Below, one piece after another: positions 24,993 through 32,565 of a DNA stretch of 32,568 nt. The stretch's first letter is position 1, and each line of letters opens with the position of its first letter. The notes beneath the pieces were generated by a model. It was given only the letters and a program-made list of their open reading frames with translations. It ran no database searches and had not been told where the DNA came from. A program made the position numbers and the translations under genes. The stretch lies in the NCBI RefSeq assembly GCF_000282135.1, contig NZ_AKJW01000081.1:1-32568 (forward strand). The letters are read 5' to 3'. This DNA is from Herbaspirillum sp. CF444. Lineage in GTDB: Bacteria > Pseudomonadota > Gammaproteobacteria > Burkholderiales > Burkholderiaceae_D.

Positions 24993-25838
24993 TTACTCCC
25001 GCCACATGTTGACGACCTTGCCGGCGCCTTTGCCCGATTGTTGCGGCGCATGGTCGAGCAGGCGCGACAGTTCGTTCGCGGTGTCGCGCACCTTGACCAC
25101 GATCAGGTCGAGCTGGTCGGTGTCGATGTGCGGCGACGGAATCGTCGCACCCATCGCGGCCACCACCTTGCCCGAGTGATCGCGCACCGGTGCGGCGATG
25201 GTGGAGATGCTGGTTTCGAAGAAGCCTTCCTGCAGCACGTAGCCGCGTTGCTTGTCGTTCTGCACCATGTCGAACAGTTCGACCACGGTCTTCGGTGTGT
25301 TGCTGGAGAAGACTTCCAGGTGTTCTTCCGGATACAGGTCGCGCAGTTCGGCCAGGGTCAGGTCTTCCAGCAGCACGCGGCCGAGCACGGTGGCGTGCGC
25401 CGGCAGGCGGGTGCCGACGTTGACGTGGCTGGCGAAGGCGGTTTGCGTGACCGACTTGGCGACGTACACAATGGAGCGGCCGTCGCGCACGACCAGGTTG
25501 CAGGAGTAACCGATTTCGTCGCGCAGGCGGTCGAGCAGCGGGCGACCGATTTCGGTCAGTTCCAGCGAGGCCAGGTATTCGAAGCCGAGGCGCAGCACGG
25601 CCATGCCGAGGCGATAGTCGCGGCCGCCGTCGTTGCGTTCAACGAAGCCCATGCGTTCCAGCGTGGTCAGCAAACGGAATACGGTGGAGCGCGGCACGTC
25701 GAGACGACGCGCCAGTTCCGGCGCGGACAGGGTCTTGTCCTGACGGCTGAATTCGCACAGCAGGCGCAGGCCGCGTTCCAGGCCCGGTACGAGATATTTC
25801 TCTTGCGATTCGTCTTCTGGCAGCACAGGTTTGTTCAT
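24993..25838 (-). CDS. IclR-family transcriptional regulator
   Basis: A 281-residue regulator. The N-terminal winged helix-turn-helix (about 17-80) contains LSAPELARRLDVPRSTVFRLL and a wing with RDYRLG. The C-terminal IclR effector domain (about 95-265) has the usual NLVVRDGRSIVYVAK, LPAHATVLGRVLL and ISTIAAPVRDHSGKVVAAMG segments. Members of this family typically bind an aromatic or organic-acid ligand and control catabolic operons. It is embedded in the operon between the hydrolase (8 bases upstream) and the SDR (5 bases downstream), so it is probably autoregulated. The ATG at 25838 is the true start; the frame continues open upstream inside the hydrolase gene. Confidence 0.94.
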   Translation of the reverse strand: MNKPVLPEDESQEKYLVPGLERGLRLLCEFSRQDKTLSAPELARRLDVPRSTVFRLLTTLERMGFVERNDGGRDYRLGMAVLRLGFEYLASLELTEIGRPLLDRLRDEIGYSCNLVVRDGRSIVYVAKSVTQTAFASHVNVGTRLPAHATVLGRVLLEDLTLAELRDLYPEEHLEVFSSNTPKTVVELFDMVQNDKQRGYVLQEGFFETSISTIAAPVRDHSGKVVAAMGATIPSPHIDTDQLDLIVVKVRDTANELSRLLDHAPQQSGKGAGKVVNMWRE

Positions 25839-25846
25839 GATTGTTC

Positions 25847-26770
25847 TTAATTGAGTTTGTAAAGGTGACCACTGAGTTGGTGACGTATGGCCGCTGCTAC
25901 CGCTCCCGGTTGTTCGATGTAGCAGGCGTGGCCCGCATTGTCGATCAAATGGAAGGGCAAATTCAAATTCCAGGCCAATTCTCGGCTGTCGTCCGGCGTG
26001 GTGACCACGTCGTCGGCGCCGCAGTAGACCGTGGCCGGCACGTCGCCGAGAACGTCGCGCGGCGCATAGGCGCGCAAGTCGTCGCCGCACAGCATGTGCA
26101 CCGCCTGCGTGTAGCCGGCCGGGTTGAGCCACTGGATGTTCCAGCGCACCCAGGCGCGTTCGGTAGCGCCGGCCTGTGCCGACAACATGCGCGCCGGGCT
26201 GCGCTCGGCCATGCCTTCGACGCCGATGGTGCGCAGCACTTCCAGGCGCTCTTGCGCGATCTGTTCGCCGCGTGCGCGTCTGGCTTCGCTGCCGTAACCT
26301 TGCGCCGGGCTTATCAGCAGCAGGCGCGAGGCGCGCTTGTAGCCTTTGCCGATATAGGCCGACGCCATCATGGCGCCGAGCGAATGACCGACCAACACGC
26401 AATTGCTGATGCCCAGCGCTTCCAGGAACAGCTCCAGCCGGTCGGCATAGTCGCCCGCGCTCGGCTGCATTTGCGGCAGCGAAGTCGAACGGTCGTAGCC
26501 GGGCGCGTTCCAGGCGATCACCTGCGCGTCCTGCTCCAGGCGCAGTGCGCATTGCAGCCACGATGCCGCGCCCGAGCTGATGCCATGCAGCAGCACGATG
26601 GCCGGACCGCGTCCGCAGGTGCGGTAGGACACGATGCGGCTGTCGTCGTCGTCCTTGCCGTCTTTCTTGCCGACATCGACGGTGCTTTCTGTAAAGCGCC
26701 CTTCGAGCAGGCTCAGGGAATCCTTGAGCTTTTCGGCGCAGGTCACGGAGACGGGTGCGAGCGGGGTCAT
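25847..26770 (-). CDS. Alpha/beta-fold hydrolase
   Basis: A 307-residue hydrolase. The oxyanion stretch VLLHGISSG is at 59-67, the nucleophile Ser130 in GHSLG, an acid Asp at about 253-254 (GADDVVTTP) and His281 in DNAGHACYIEQP. The fold and motifs fit the meta-cleavage-product hydrolases and related C-C or ester hydrolases, which act after extradiol ring opening. An unusual acidic/Lys-rich stretch (GKKDGKDDDDS, 34-44) precedes the core. The start at 26770 has only a weak GAGA motif, and the first 45 residues are poorly conserved-looking, so the real start might be later. It lies 37 bases after the cupin gene. Confidence 0.88.
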   Translation of the reverse strand: MTPLAPVSVTCAEKLKDSLSLLEGRFTESTVDVGKKDGKDDDDSRIVSYRTCGRGPAIVLLHGISSGAASWLQCALRLEQDAQVIAWNAPGYDRSTSLPQMQPSAGDYADRLELFLEALGISNCVLVGHSLGAMMASAYIGKGYKRASRLLLISPAQGYGSEARRARGEQIAQERLEVLRTIGVEGMAERSPARMLSAQAGATERAWVRWNIQWLNPAGYTQAVHMLCGDDLRAYAPRDVLGDVPATVYCGADDVVTTPDDSRELAWNLNLPFHLIDNAGHACYIEQPGAVAAAIRHQLSGHLYKLN

Positions 26771-26807
26771 GGTCGGGTCTCGGTCTGGATGAATGCTTAA
26801 TGAACGC

Positions 26808-27347
26808 TTAACCGCGCTTGATGGAAGCCAGCGGATGCTCCGGCGGATAGGTCGGCGTGATCGGCTTCTTCGCGCCCAGCATCACGCACATCAGCGCATC
26901 TTCGTCGCCGACGTTGATCTCTTCGCGGTACACGCCCGGCGGGATCGAGACGACGTCGCGGTCGGTCAGGATGGTTTCGAAACGTTCGCCGTCTTTTTCC
27001 AGCACCAGCTTGAGCTTGCCGCGCATCACGAAAAACACTTCTTCGACGTCGATGTGCAGATGCGGCGGACCTTCGTGGCCGGCCGGGATGATCATGGTCG
27101 AGAAGGTGAAATGTTCGGACGGGATCACGTTGGCGTCAACCGCCACGCCGGTGCCGCCGGTACCGATGTAGCGCATTTGCGCGCGACGGTATTTCGGATC
27201 GTAGTCGGCCTGGAACTTTAGCGCGTCCCAGTCGTACTTGCGGGTCGACAGGCGCGCCACGCGCGATTCCATCCAGGCGCTGAAGCTGCTGCCTTCGGGC
27301 TGATCCCAGCTGCGCTGGACCTTGTTTTGTTCGGACATATCGGTCAT
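26808..27347 (-). CDS. Cupin-domain protein
   Basis: A 179-residue protein with one cupin domain. Motif 1 is present: H96-x-H98 and E102 or E103 (PPHLHIDVEEVFFVMRG), ending at G110. In motif 2 (PPGVYREEIN, 136-145) the usual His is replaced by Arg141, so a metal site, if present, would lack its fourth canonical ligand. It may be a non-heme metal enzyme such as a dioxygenase or isomerase, or a ligand-binding protein. An N-terminal extension of about 60 residues, rich in charged and aromatic residues, precedes the domain. AAGGAG lies 6 bases before the ATG at 27347. Confidence 0.85.
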   Translation of the reverse strand: MTDMSEQNKVQRSWDQPEGSSFSAWMESRVARLSTRKYDWDALKFQADYDPKYRRAQMRYIGTGGTGVAVDANVIPSEHFTFSTMIIPAGHEGPPHLHIDVEEVFFVMRGKLKLVLEKDGERFETILTDRDVVSIPPGVYREEINVGDEDALMCVMLGAKKPITPTYPPEHPLASIKRG

Positions 27348-27391
27348 TCTTTTCTCCTTGGTAGGTCGGGGAAACGTAATCGGTTAATCAA

Positions 27392-28156
27392 TCAATTCAT
27401 CACGAAGCCGCCGTTGACGGCCATGACTTGTCCGGTATAGAAGCGGGACAAATCGGACAAGGCGAAAATCACGGCGCCGCAAACGTCTTCCGGCAACTGG
27501 TCGCGCTGGATGGCGCGGTGGTCGTGGTAAGTCTGGTGGCGTTCCTTCGGTACGTATTCGGTGGCTTCGACCAGCGTCAGGCCCGGCGCGACGGCGTTGA
27601 CGGTGATGTTGTCGCCGCCCAGTTCGCGCGCCAGCGAGCGCGTCATGCCGATCACCGCGCTCTTGCTGGCGACGTAGGCCAGCAGGTTGGTGGCGCCCCA
27701 CAGCGGCGTGTCGGACGACAGGTTGACGACGCTGCCGCGACCGGATTGACGCAACGCCGGCAGGCAGGCGTTGGTCATCAGCCAGGTGCCGCGCACGTTG
27801 ACGTCCATGACCTTGTCCCACATCTCGATCGACAATTGCTCGGTGGTCTTGCCGCCGGAATTGGTGATCGCCGCGTTGTTGACCAGACCGTCGAGACCGC
27901 CCAGCCATTGCGTGGATTCCTTGGCGCAGGCGTCGATGGACAGCGGATCGGCCAGGTCGACGATGAAGCCGGCGACTTTCAGGCCGCGTTTTTGCAGATC
28001 GGCGACCGCAGCCTGCAAGGTGTCTTGCAGGATGTCGGCCATGGCCACGCTGGCGCCAGCTTCCGCCACCGCGGTGGCGAAGGCCAGACCGAGGCCGCGC
28101 GCCGCGCCGGTGATCAGGATGCGGCGGCCGGCCAGTAGTTGATTGGAAGAGCTCAT
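27392..28156 (-). CDS. Classical short-chain dehydrogenase/reductase
   Basis: A 254-residue NAD(P)-dependent oxidoreductase with a complete active site: TGAARGLG at 16-23, NNAA at 93-96, Ser148, Tyr161 and Lys165 (YVASK), then the PG motif NAVAPGL. It would oxidise or reduce a hydroxyl/keto group, for example dehydrogenating a cis-dihydrodiol made by a Rieske dioxygenase. Asp41 at the end of the second strand favours NAD over NADP. The ATG at 28156 (MSSSNQLL) is preceded by GGAG; an alternative ATG at 28171 overlaps the permease stop but has no ribosome site. The C-terminus GGFVMN is typical. Confidence 0.93.
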   Translation of the reverse strand: MSSSNQLLAGRRILITGAARGLGLAFATAVAEAGASVAMADILQDTLQAAVADLQKRGLKVAGFIVDLADPLSIDACAKESTQWLGGLDGLVNNAAITNSGGKTTEQLSIEMWDKVMDVNVRGTWLMTNACLPALRQSGRGSVVNLSSDTPLWGATNLLAYVASKSAVIGMTRSLARELGGDNITVNAVAPGLTLVEATEYVPKERHQTYHDHRAIQRDQLPEDVCGAVIFALSDLSRFYTGQVMAVNGGFVMN

Positions 28157-28170
28157 GTCGTATTGCTCCA

Positions 28171-29022
28171 TCAGACCGTGCTGGTGTGCACTTTAGGCAG
28201 GTAGTGCAGCACGCGGCGCTCGGCCCAGACCACCACGCCGTAAGTAACGATACCGATCAGCGTCAGCGCGCAGATGGCGACGAACACGGCAGCGGTGTTG
28301 CCCTGGCCTTCGCCGTCCACCAGCAGGTAGCCGAGGCCCTGGTTGCCGCCGACCAGTTCGCCGACGGTCACGCCGATGACGGACAGGGTCGAAGCGATAC
28401 GCAAGCCGGAGAACAAGGCCGGCAGCGCCGAGCGGAATTCCACGAGGTGGAAGATCTGCCAGCGGCCCGCGTTGAGCGTGCGCACCAGGTTGACCATGTC
28501 GGGATCGACGGTGCGAATCGCCGACAGCACGTTGATCATGATCGGGAAGAACACGATCAGCACGGCGACGATGATCTTCGGATAGATGGTGTAGCCGAGC
28601 CACATCACGAACAGCGGTGCGAACGCAACCTTGGGCGCAATCTGCAAGGCCAGGATGTAGGGCGACAGCATGGCTTCGGCGCGCGGCGACAAACCCAGCG
28701 CCACGCCGACCGCCAGACCGAGCAAGGCGCCGAACAGGAAGCCGAACACCACTTCCATTGCCGTGATGCCGAAGTGGGTCAGCAGGTCGTTGCTGTTCCA
28801 CATGACCACCGATTCCCTGAGCACGTGCGACAGGTTCGGCAGGATGTATTCCGGCATGCCGAGCCAGCCCGGGCCCCATTGCCAGGCCGCCAGGAACAGG
28901 GCCAGCACGACCAGGCTGCCGCACACCGTGCGTGCGCGCTCGTTCAGCAAAGGTCGCTTGAGCTTGGCGGCGGCGGAGGTCTCAGGCGTAGTCATGGCGG
29001 CGGCCGTAGTAGAGGTATCCAT
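28171..29022 (-). CDS. ABC transporter permease, SsuC/TauC family
   Basis: A 283-residue inner-membrane permease with about six TM helices. The N-terminal 30 residues are polar and Ala/Thr-rich. The family signature appears in FAPLFVMWLGYTIYPKIIVAVLIVFFPI and the cytoplasmic EAA-type loop around VRTLNAGRWQIFHLVEFRSALPALFSGLRIA. It belongs to the group importing sulfonates, taurine, nitrate, pyrimidine precursors and aromatic acids. The ATG abuts the stop of the binding-protein gene with no gap, and its own stop overlaps the region of the SDR start, so the genes are tightly coupled. It is the membrane channel of the uptake system feeding this pathway. Confidence 0.93.
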   Translation of the reverse strand: MDTSTTAAAMTTPETSAAAKLKRPLLNERARTVCGSLVVLALFLAAWQWGPGWLGMPEYILPNLSHVLRESVVMWNSNDLLTHFGITAMEVVFGFLFGALLGLAVGVALGLSPRAEAMLSPYILALQIAPKVAFAPLFVMWLGYTIYPKIIVAVLIVFFPIMINVLSAIRTVDPDMVNLVRTLNAGRWQIFHLVEFRSALPALFSGLRIASTLSVIGVTVGELVGGNQGLGYLLVDGEGQGNTAAVFVAICALTLIGIVTYGVVVWAERRVLHYLPKVHTSTV

Positions 29023-30039
29023 TTATCTTGCTGTTCCAACGAATTGATTGGTGAAGAGTTCGCTGACCGGTGTCGCCTTGGTCACGATGCCTTCGCTGAC
29101 ATAAAACTTTTGCACGCTGTCCATGCGTGTTGCGTCGATCTGACCCAACACCTTCTGGTTGGCGTAGACATACTTGCGATACATCTCGAAGGTCGCTTCG
29201 ATGCTGGCTTCCTTGCCCTTGTAGGCCGGCAGCGCGGCAACGTAGTCGTTGGCGGCGGCTTTCGGATCCTTCATGATGTCTTGCATGCCGCGCAGGGTGG
29301 CGCGCACCAGGCGCTTCAACAGCTCAGGCTTGTTCTTGATGGTGTCGTCGGAAGCCAGGATCGCTTGCGCCATGCTCTTGAAGCCGCCGTTGTCCAGCAG
29401 CTCGACCTTGGCGCCGGCGTCGGTCGAGTTCACGACCCAGTCAGGCACGCCGGCGAACGCCGAGGCCTTGCCCGCAGTGAACACCTGCCACACGCCCGCA
29501 GGACCGGCGGCCTGGATCTGCAGGTCGGTCTTGGACAGGCCGGCGGTCTTGAGGCTGCCGAGGAAGGCGTAATAAGTCGTGTCGGTGTACGACATCACGG
29601 TCACGGTCTTGCCCTTGAGGTCTTTGAGCGACTTGATGTTTTCGTTGGCGTTGGCGGCGACCATGGTGATCGAACCGGCGCCGAGCACGGCGATGGCTTT
29701 GACCGGGATGCCGTTGGCGCGCACCACGATGGGCGTGTCGCCGATGGCGCCGCCGATGATGGCGTTGCCTGCGCCGATTTGCTTGGCAACGTCGACGCCG
29801 CCCTTGGCGACGATGAAATTGATCTTGAGGTTTTCATCAGCGTAGTAACCCTTGTGCTGCGCCAGCACCCATGGTGCGAAGGCCGGCGAATTCGGCGGCG
29901 CCGGCAGCAGGTAGGTCACTTCTTCCGGCGCAGCCTGGGCGATGCCCGGCACCAGCGCCAGCGTGGCGCCGGCCAGGGTCGTTGCAACCGCGGCGCTCAG
30001 GACCAGCTTGCTGCAGAAAGAGGCGAGAAATTTGTTCAT
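29023..30039 (-). CDS. ABC transporter substrate-binding protein (NMT1/THI5-like)
   Basis: A 338-residue periplasmic protein. The signal peptide (about 1-36) ends near AQA-AP. The mature part opens VTYLLPAPPNSPAFAPWVLAQHKGYY, typical of the NMT1/THI5/SsuA family, followed by VAKGGVDVAKQIGAGNAIIGGAIGDTP, the two-lobe substrate-capture region. It should deliver the pathway substrate to the adjacent permease. AGGAG stands 10 bases before the ATG. The gene lies 176 bases after the ATPase gene; the gap contains palindromic element B. Substrate identity, probably an aromatic or heteroaromatic acid, is inferred only from context. Confidence 0.92.
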   Translation of the reverse strand: MNKFLASFCSKLVLSAAVATTLAGATLALVPGIAQAAPEEVTYLLPAPPNSPAFAPWVLAQHKGYYADENLKINFIVAKGGVDVAKQIGAGNAIIGGAIGDTPIVVRANGIPVKAIAVLGAGSITMVAANANENIKSLKDLKGKTVTVMSYTDTTYYAFLGSLKTAGLSKTDLQIQAAGPAGVWQVFTAGKASAFAGVPDWVVNSTDAGAKVELLDNGGFKSMAQAILASDDTIKNKPELLKRLVRATLRGMQDIMKDPKAAANDYVAALPAYKGKEASIEATFEMYRKYVYANQKVLGQIDATRMDSVQKFYVSEGIVTKATPVSELFTNQFVGTAR

Positions 30040-30105
30040 GCTTGCTTCACTCCTATTGTTCGGTGGTGATCGGGTTGAATGTTGGACATCTGTTCTTGTT
30101 TCTTC

Positions 30106-30217
30106 AGCGCGGCTAACAAGGCGTTGGTGGCAAGGCGCGTTTCCGCAGACAGTGCGATAGCACAGGTTGTACGACCGGGAATCGCAACGCCGCCAGCGAC
30201 GTCTTGTTAGTCGCGCT
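30106..30217 (+). repeat. Dispersed palindromic element, copy B
   Basis: The outer arms 30106-30131 and 30192-30217 form a 26-bp stem with one mismatch and three G-T pairs. The interior has GGCAAGGCGCG, CGCAGACAGT and the hairpin GTGC-GATA-GCAC, as in copies A and C, plus about 10 extra bases. It lies between the ATPase and binding-protein genes and reaches into the last two bases of the ATPase stop codon. Confidence 0.78.
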
Positions 30218-31001
30218 AGTGCAATTCAGCGGTTTCTTTGCCTACCTTCAACAACTCCATCAGGCGGCCTTGCAGCGGGCCGATTTCCGGCAGCTTGCGG
30301 CGCTCCAGCGGGTTGTCGCGGAAAGGCAGGTTGACTTCGATCTCTTCGATGATGGTGCCGGGACGTTCGCTCATGACCAGCAGGCGGTCCGACAGGGCGA
30401 TCGCTTCGACCAGGTCGTGGGTGATGAAGAGCGCGGTCTTTTTCTTCTCAAAGAGCATCTTGGCCAGGTCCTGCTGCAAGACCATCTTGGTCTGCGCGTC
30501 CAGCGCCGAGAACGGCTCGTCCATCAGCAGCACTTGCGGATCCACCGCCAGCGTGCGGGCCAGTGCGGCGCGCTGGCGCATGCCGCCCGACAGCTGGTAG
30601 GGATAGTGTTCTTCGAAGCCCTTGAGGTGGCACTTGGCCAGCAGCTCGTCGGCCACGCGCTTGCGCTCGGCGGCGCTGACGCCGTCGATCTCCAGACCGA
30701 GCGAGACGTTGGCACGGATGTTCCGCCATGGCATGAGCAAGTCTTTTTGCAGCATGAAGGCGACATTGCGGACCGGCTTGGTGACGCGCTGGCCGCCGAC
30801 GATGACTTCGCCGGAGGTGGGCAGGTACAAACCCGCGCCCATGTTCAGCAGCGTGCTCTTGCCGCAGCCGGAAGGGCCGATGATGGAAACCACTTCGCCG
30901 CTGCGAATCGACAAATTGACGTTGGTGACCGCGGCGCGGGCCTGGGAAGTCTGGCGGTCGACGAAGCTTTTGCCGACGTTGCGAAATTCGATTTCGATCA
31001 T
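30216..31001 (-). CDS. ABC transporter ATP-binding protein, SsuB/TauB family
   Basis: A 261-residue ABC ATPase. Walker A GPSGCGKST is at 42-50, the Q-loop Gln at 85 (VAFMLQKDLLMPW), the signature LSGGM at 137-141, Walker B VLLMDEPFSALD starting at 158 and the switch His195 (FITHD). It energises the permease encoded two genes downstream. It is the first gene of the block; GAGG lies 5 bases before the ATG, and the 600-bp AT-rich spacer upstream probably holds the operon promoter. The TAG stop overlaps the edge of palindromic element B, suggesting the element inserted exactly at the gene end. Confidence 0.95.
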   Translation of the reverse strand: MIEIEFRNVGKSFVDRQTSQARAAVTNVNLSIRSGEVVSIIGPSGCGKSTLLNMGAGLYLPTSGEVIVGGQRVTKPVRNVAFMLQKDLLMPWRNIRANVSLGLEIDGVSAAERKRVADELLAKCHLKGFEEHYPYQLSGGMRQRAALARTLAVDPQVLLMDEPFSALDAQTKMVLQQDLAKMLFEKKKTALFITHDLVEAIALSDRLLVMSERPGTIIEEIEVNLPFRDNPLERRKLPEIGPLQGRLMELLKVGKETAELH

Positions 31002-31605
31002 GTTGCCTCTGGCTGGTTAGTTACTTGTTGCTTTGGCGCCCTCGCGCCTGATTACGTGACATTTGCTGAAGCCGGCGACCGGTAGGTGGCTGGTGCGGCA
31101 CAAACGCCAGTTGTCTCATATATAAAACTACAAACCAAATTTGAGATATACGGATCAAATATAGCAGATATTCCGCAAAAAGATAGCACTTTTTGTTTCA
31201 TATATGGTTTGATGATTTATATAAGAACTGTTTTCCAGCTATTGCAGGATGCATGCCATCTAAAAACAATCATTTTTGTCTCATATTTCAGACATTTGTT
31301 CACCAAAGAAACGCGCTGACGCGCTGCACCGGTGCGGCCTGCACCAATTCCAGACGATTTGAAAAGAGGCTTGAGCAGGCATTGATGTCAGATTGACAAT
31401 TTTCTCTTTGCCATCGGTTGAGAAATTTGCGCAAAACAGACGATACGGATCGTCTTGATATTTCTTGAGCATCCTTCACGATTCTTGAGATTGGTTTTCC
31501 CTGATTTACGAGACATTAACTTCCGCTTACAGGCTTTGCCGCGATGATGGCCGCGAGGGTTGTTACACGTCAGTCGGCTATCGATTTGTCTTCGGGGGGA
31601 AAATC
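31002..31605. other. AT-rich divergent spacer, probable promoter region of the catabolic operon
   Basis: No gene is convincing here: the open frames lack ribosome sites and protein-like composition. Positions about 31110-31310 are far richer in A/T than anything else in the window, with ATATAT-type runs. Two palindromes stand out: ATTTGA (31139-31144) with TCAAAT (31155-31160), and CAAAAAG (31176-31182) with CTTTTTG (31189-31195). These are plausible operators for the IclR regulator or other factors. I cannot place -35/-10 boxes with confidence. The right part leads into flgH, which has a GGGGGGA ribosome site. Confidence 0.5.
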
Positions 31606-32280
31606 ATGATTCAGCAGCGCATTGCCTATGGAGCGGGACTTCTGTGTTTACTGAGCGCGTGCAGCAGCCCGCCGCCGATGGTGCAGGGACCGACCAGCGT
31701 GCGTCCGGCCTATCCGGTCGCCAACGTCGAGAACAACGGCGCCATCTTCCGCGTCAGCAGCGCGCAGCTGTTTGAAGAATCGACCACGCACTACGTCGGC
31801 GACATCCTCAAGATCGACATCTCCGAATCGCTCACCGGCAGCAACAAGTCGACCACCAGCAACAGCCGCGACACCAGCCTGAAACAGGTCGGCCCCGGCG
31901 CCGGTTCATCGATGAGCGGCTTGCTGGCGTCGGTCTTCAACATCAATGCGACGGCGTCCGGCAGCGACTCGTTCAAGGGTACCGGCCAGACCGACAATGC
32001 CAACAGCATGACCGGCAGCCTGATGGTGTCGATCATCGAAGTCCTCCCCAACGGCAACCTGGTGGTCGCGGGCGAAAAGCGCATCGGCATGAACGGCTCG
32101 ATCAATACCCTGCGCTTCTCGGGGGTGGTGCGAGCGCGCGATATTCGCGGAGGGAATGTGGTTTCTTCCAGCAATGTGGCGGATGCTCGCCTGGAGCAAG
32201 TTGGCGGAGGGACCGTCGCCGATGCCAATTCGCAGGGGTGGATGCAGCAGTTTTTCAGGGGTATTTTGACGTTTTGGTGA
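31606..32280 (+). CDS. flgH: Flagellar L-ring protein FlgH
   Basis: A 224-residue outer-membrane lipoprotein. The signal ends in lipobox LSAC with Cys19. Family features include GDILKIDISESLTGSNKSTTSNSRDTSLKQ, a Gly/Ser-rich middle, LPNGNLVVAGEKRIGMNGSINTLRFSGVVRARDI and the C-terminal VSSSNVADARLEQVGGG...WMQQFFRGILTFW. FlgH forms the L ring around the flagellar rod in the outer membrane. It follows a strong GGGGGGA site. Normally flgH lies between flgG and flgI; here 600 bases of spacer precede it and only repeats follow to the window end, so it is isolated or a second copy. Confidence 0.9.
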   Translation: MIQQRIAYGAGLLCLLSACSSPPPMVQGPTSVRPAYPVANVENNGAIFRVSSAQLFEESTTHYVGDILKIDISESLTGSNKSTTSNSRDTSLKQVGPGAGSSMSGLLASVFNINATASGSDSFKGTGQTDNANSMTGSLMVSIIEVLPNGNLVVAGEKRIGMNGSINTLRFSGVVRARDIRGGNVVSSSNVADARLEQVGGGTVADANSQGWMQQFFRGILTFW

Positions 32281-32399
32281 TGGGGGAGGGCTTGGTTGCG
32301 GATGGTTAATCGTGTTTTGTTCCGACTTGCCCTTTGATGTTGCTGATGCTGTTCTTTCTTCGATCAACCCTTCGCCGGGGGGCGGCCCGGCAGCCGCTC

Positions 32400-32485
32400 A
32401 CTTTTCTTGCTTCGCCAAGAAAAGTAAGCAAAAGAAGGGTTGGAGCCCTGCTCCAACATAACTGGGTCGTAGCCCCTTCGGGGTT
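32400..32485. repeat. Run of three perfect hairpins in an intergenic repeat
   Basis: There are three consecutive stem-loops. A 10-bp stem ACTTTTCTTG (32400-32409) pairs with 32416-32425. An 8-bp stem GTTGGAGC (32439-32446) pairs with 32450-32457. CCCC (32473-32476) pairs with GGGG (32480-32483). From memory, the first block (with the AAGTAAGCAAAAGAAGG tail) is widespread in Burkholderiales intergenic regions. Confidence 0.65.
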
Positions 32486-32501
32486 CCCGGCGTCGGCAGG
32501 C

Positions 32502-32565
32502 GCAAATCGGGAGAAAAAATAAACTCGCTTCGCTCAGACAGATTTTTTCTCTTTATCCGATTTGC
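32502..32565. repeat. Inverted repeat at the right window edge
   Basis: GCAAATCGG (32502-32510) pairs with 32557-32565, and GAGAAAAAAT (32511-32520) pairs with 32542-32551. Together they make a 19-bp stem with a 5-base bulge on the right arm. No gene is seen between the flgH stop and the window end. Confidence 0.6.

Noticed and set aside
25839..26561. N-terminal extension of the IclR frame into the hydrolase gene, as a possible fusion
   Set aside because: The extension is Arg/Gly/Ala-rich without domain features and overlaps the well-supported hydrolase in another frame. The IclR protein begins normally at 25838.
28186..30069. Long open frame on the plus strand (627 codons) opposite the ABC permease and binding protein
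   Set aside because: Composition is His/Gln/Arg/Gly-biased with no recognisable family, and it lies fully antisense to two clear transporter genes.
31086..31396. Small open frames (77 and 67 codons) in the AT-rich spacer
   Set aside because: They overlap each other in different frames, have no ribosome site and no protein-like pattern. The region looks regulatory.
31518..31545. FliA (sigma-28) promoter upstream of flgH
   Set aside because: A TAAC and a GCCGCGAT exist but the spacing is too long and both boxes deviate from consensus.
32400..32485. CRISPR-like array at the right edge
   Set aside because: The hairpins differ in sequence and length and there are no regular spacers or identical direct repeats.
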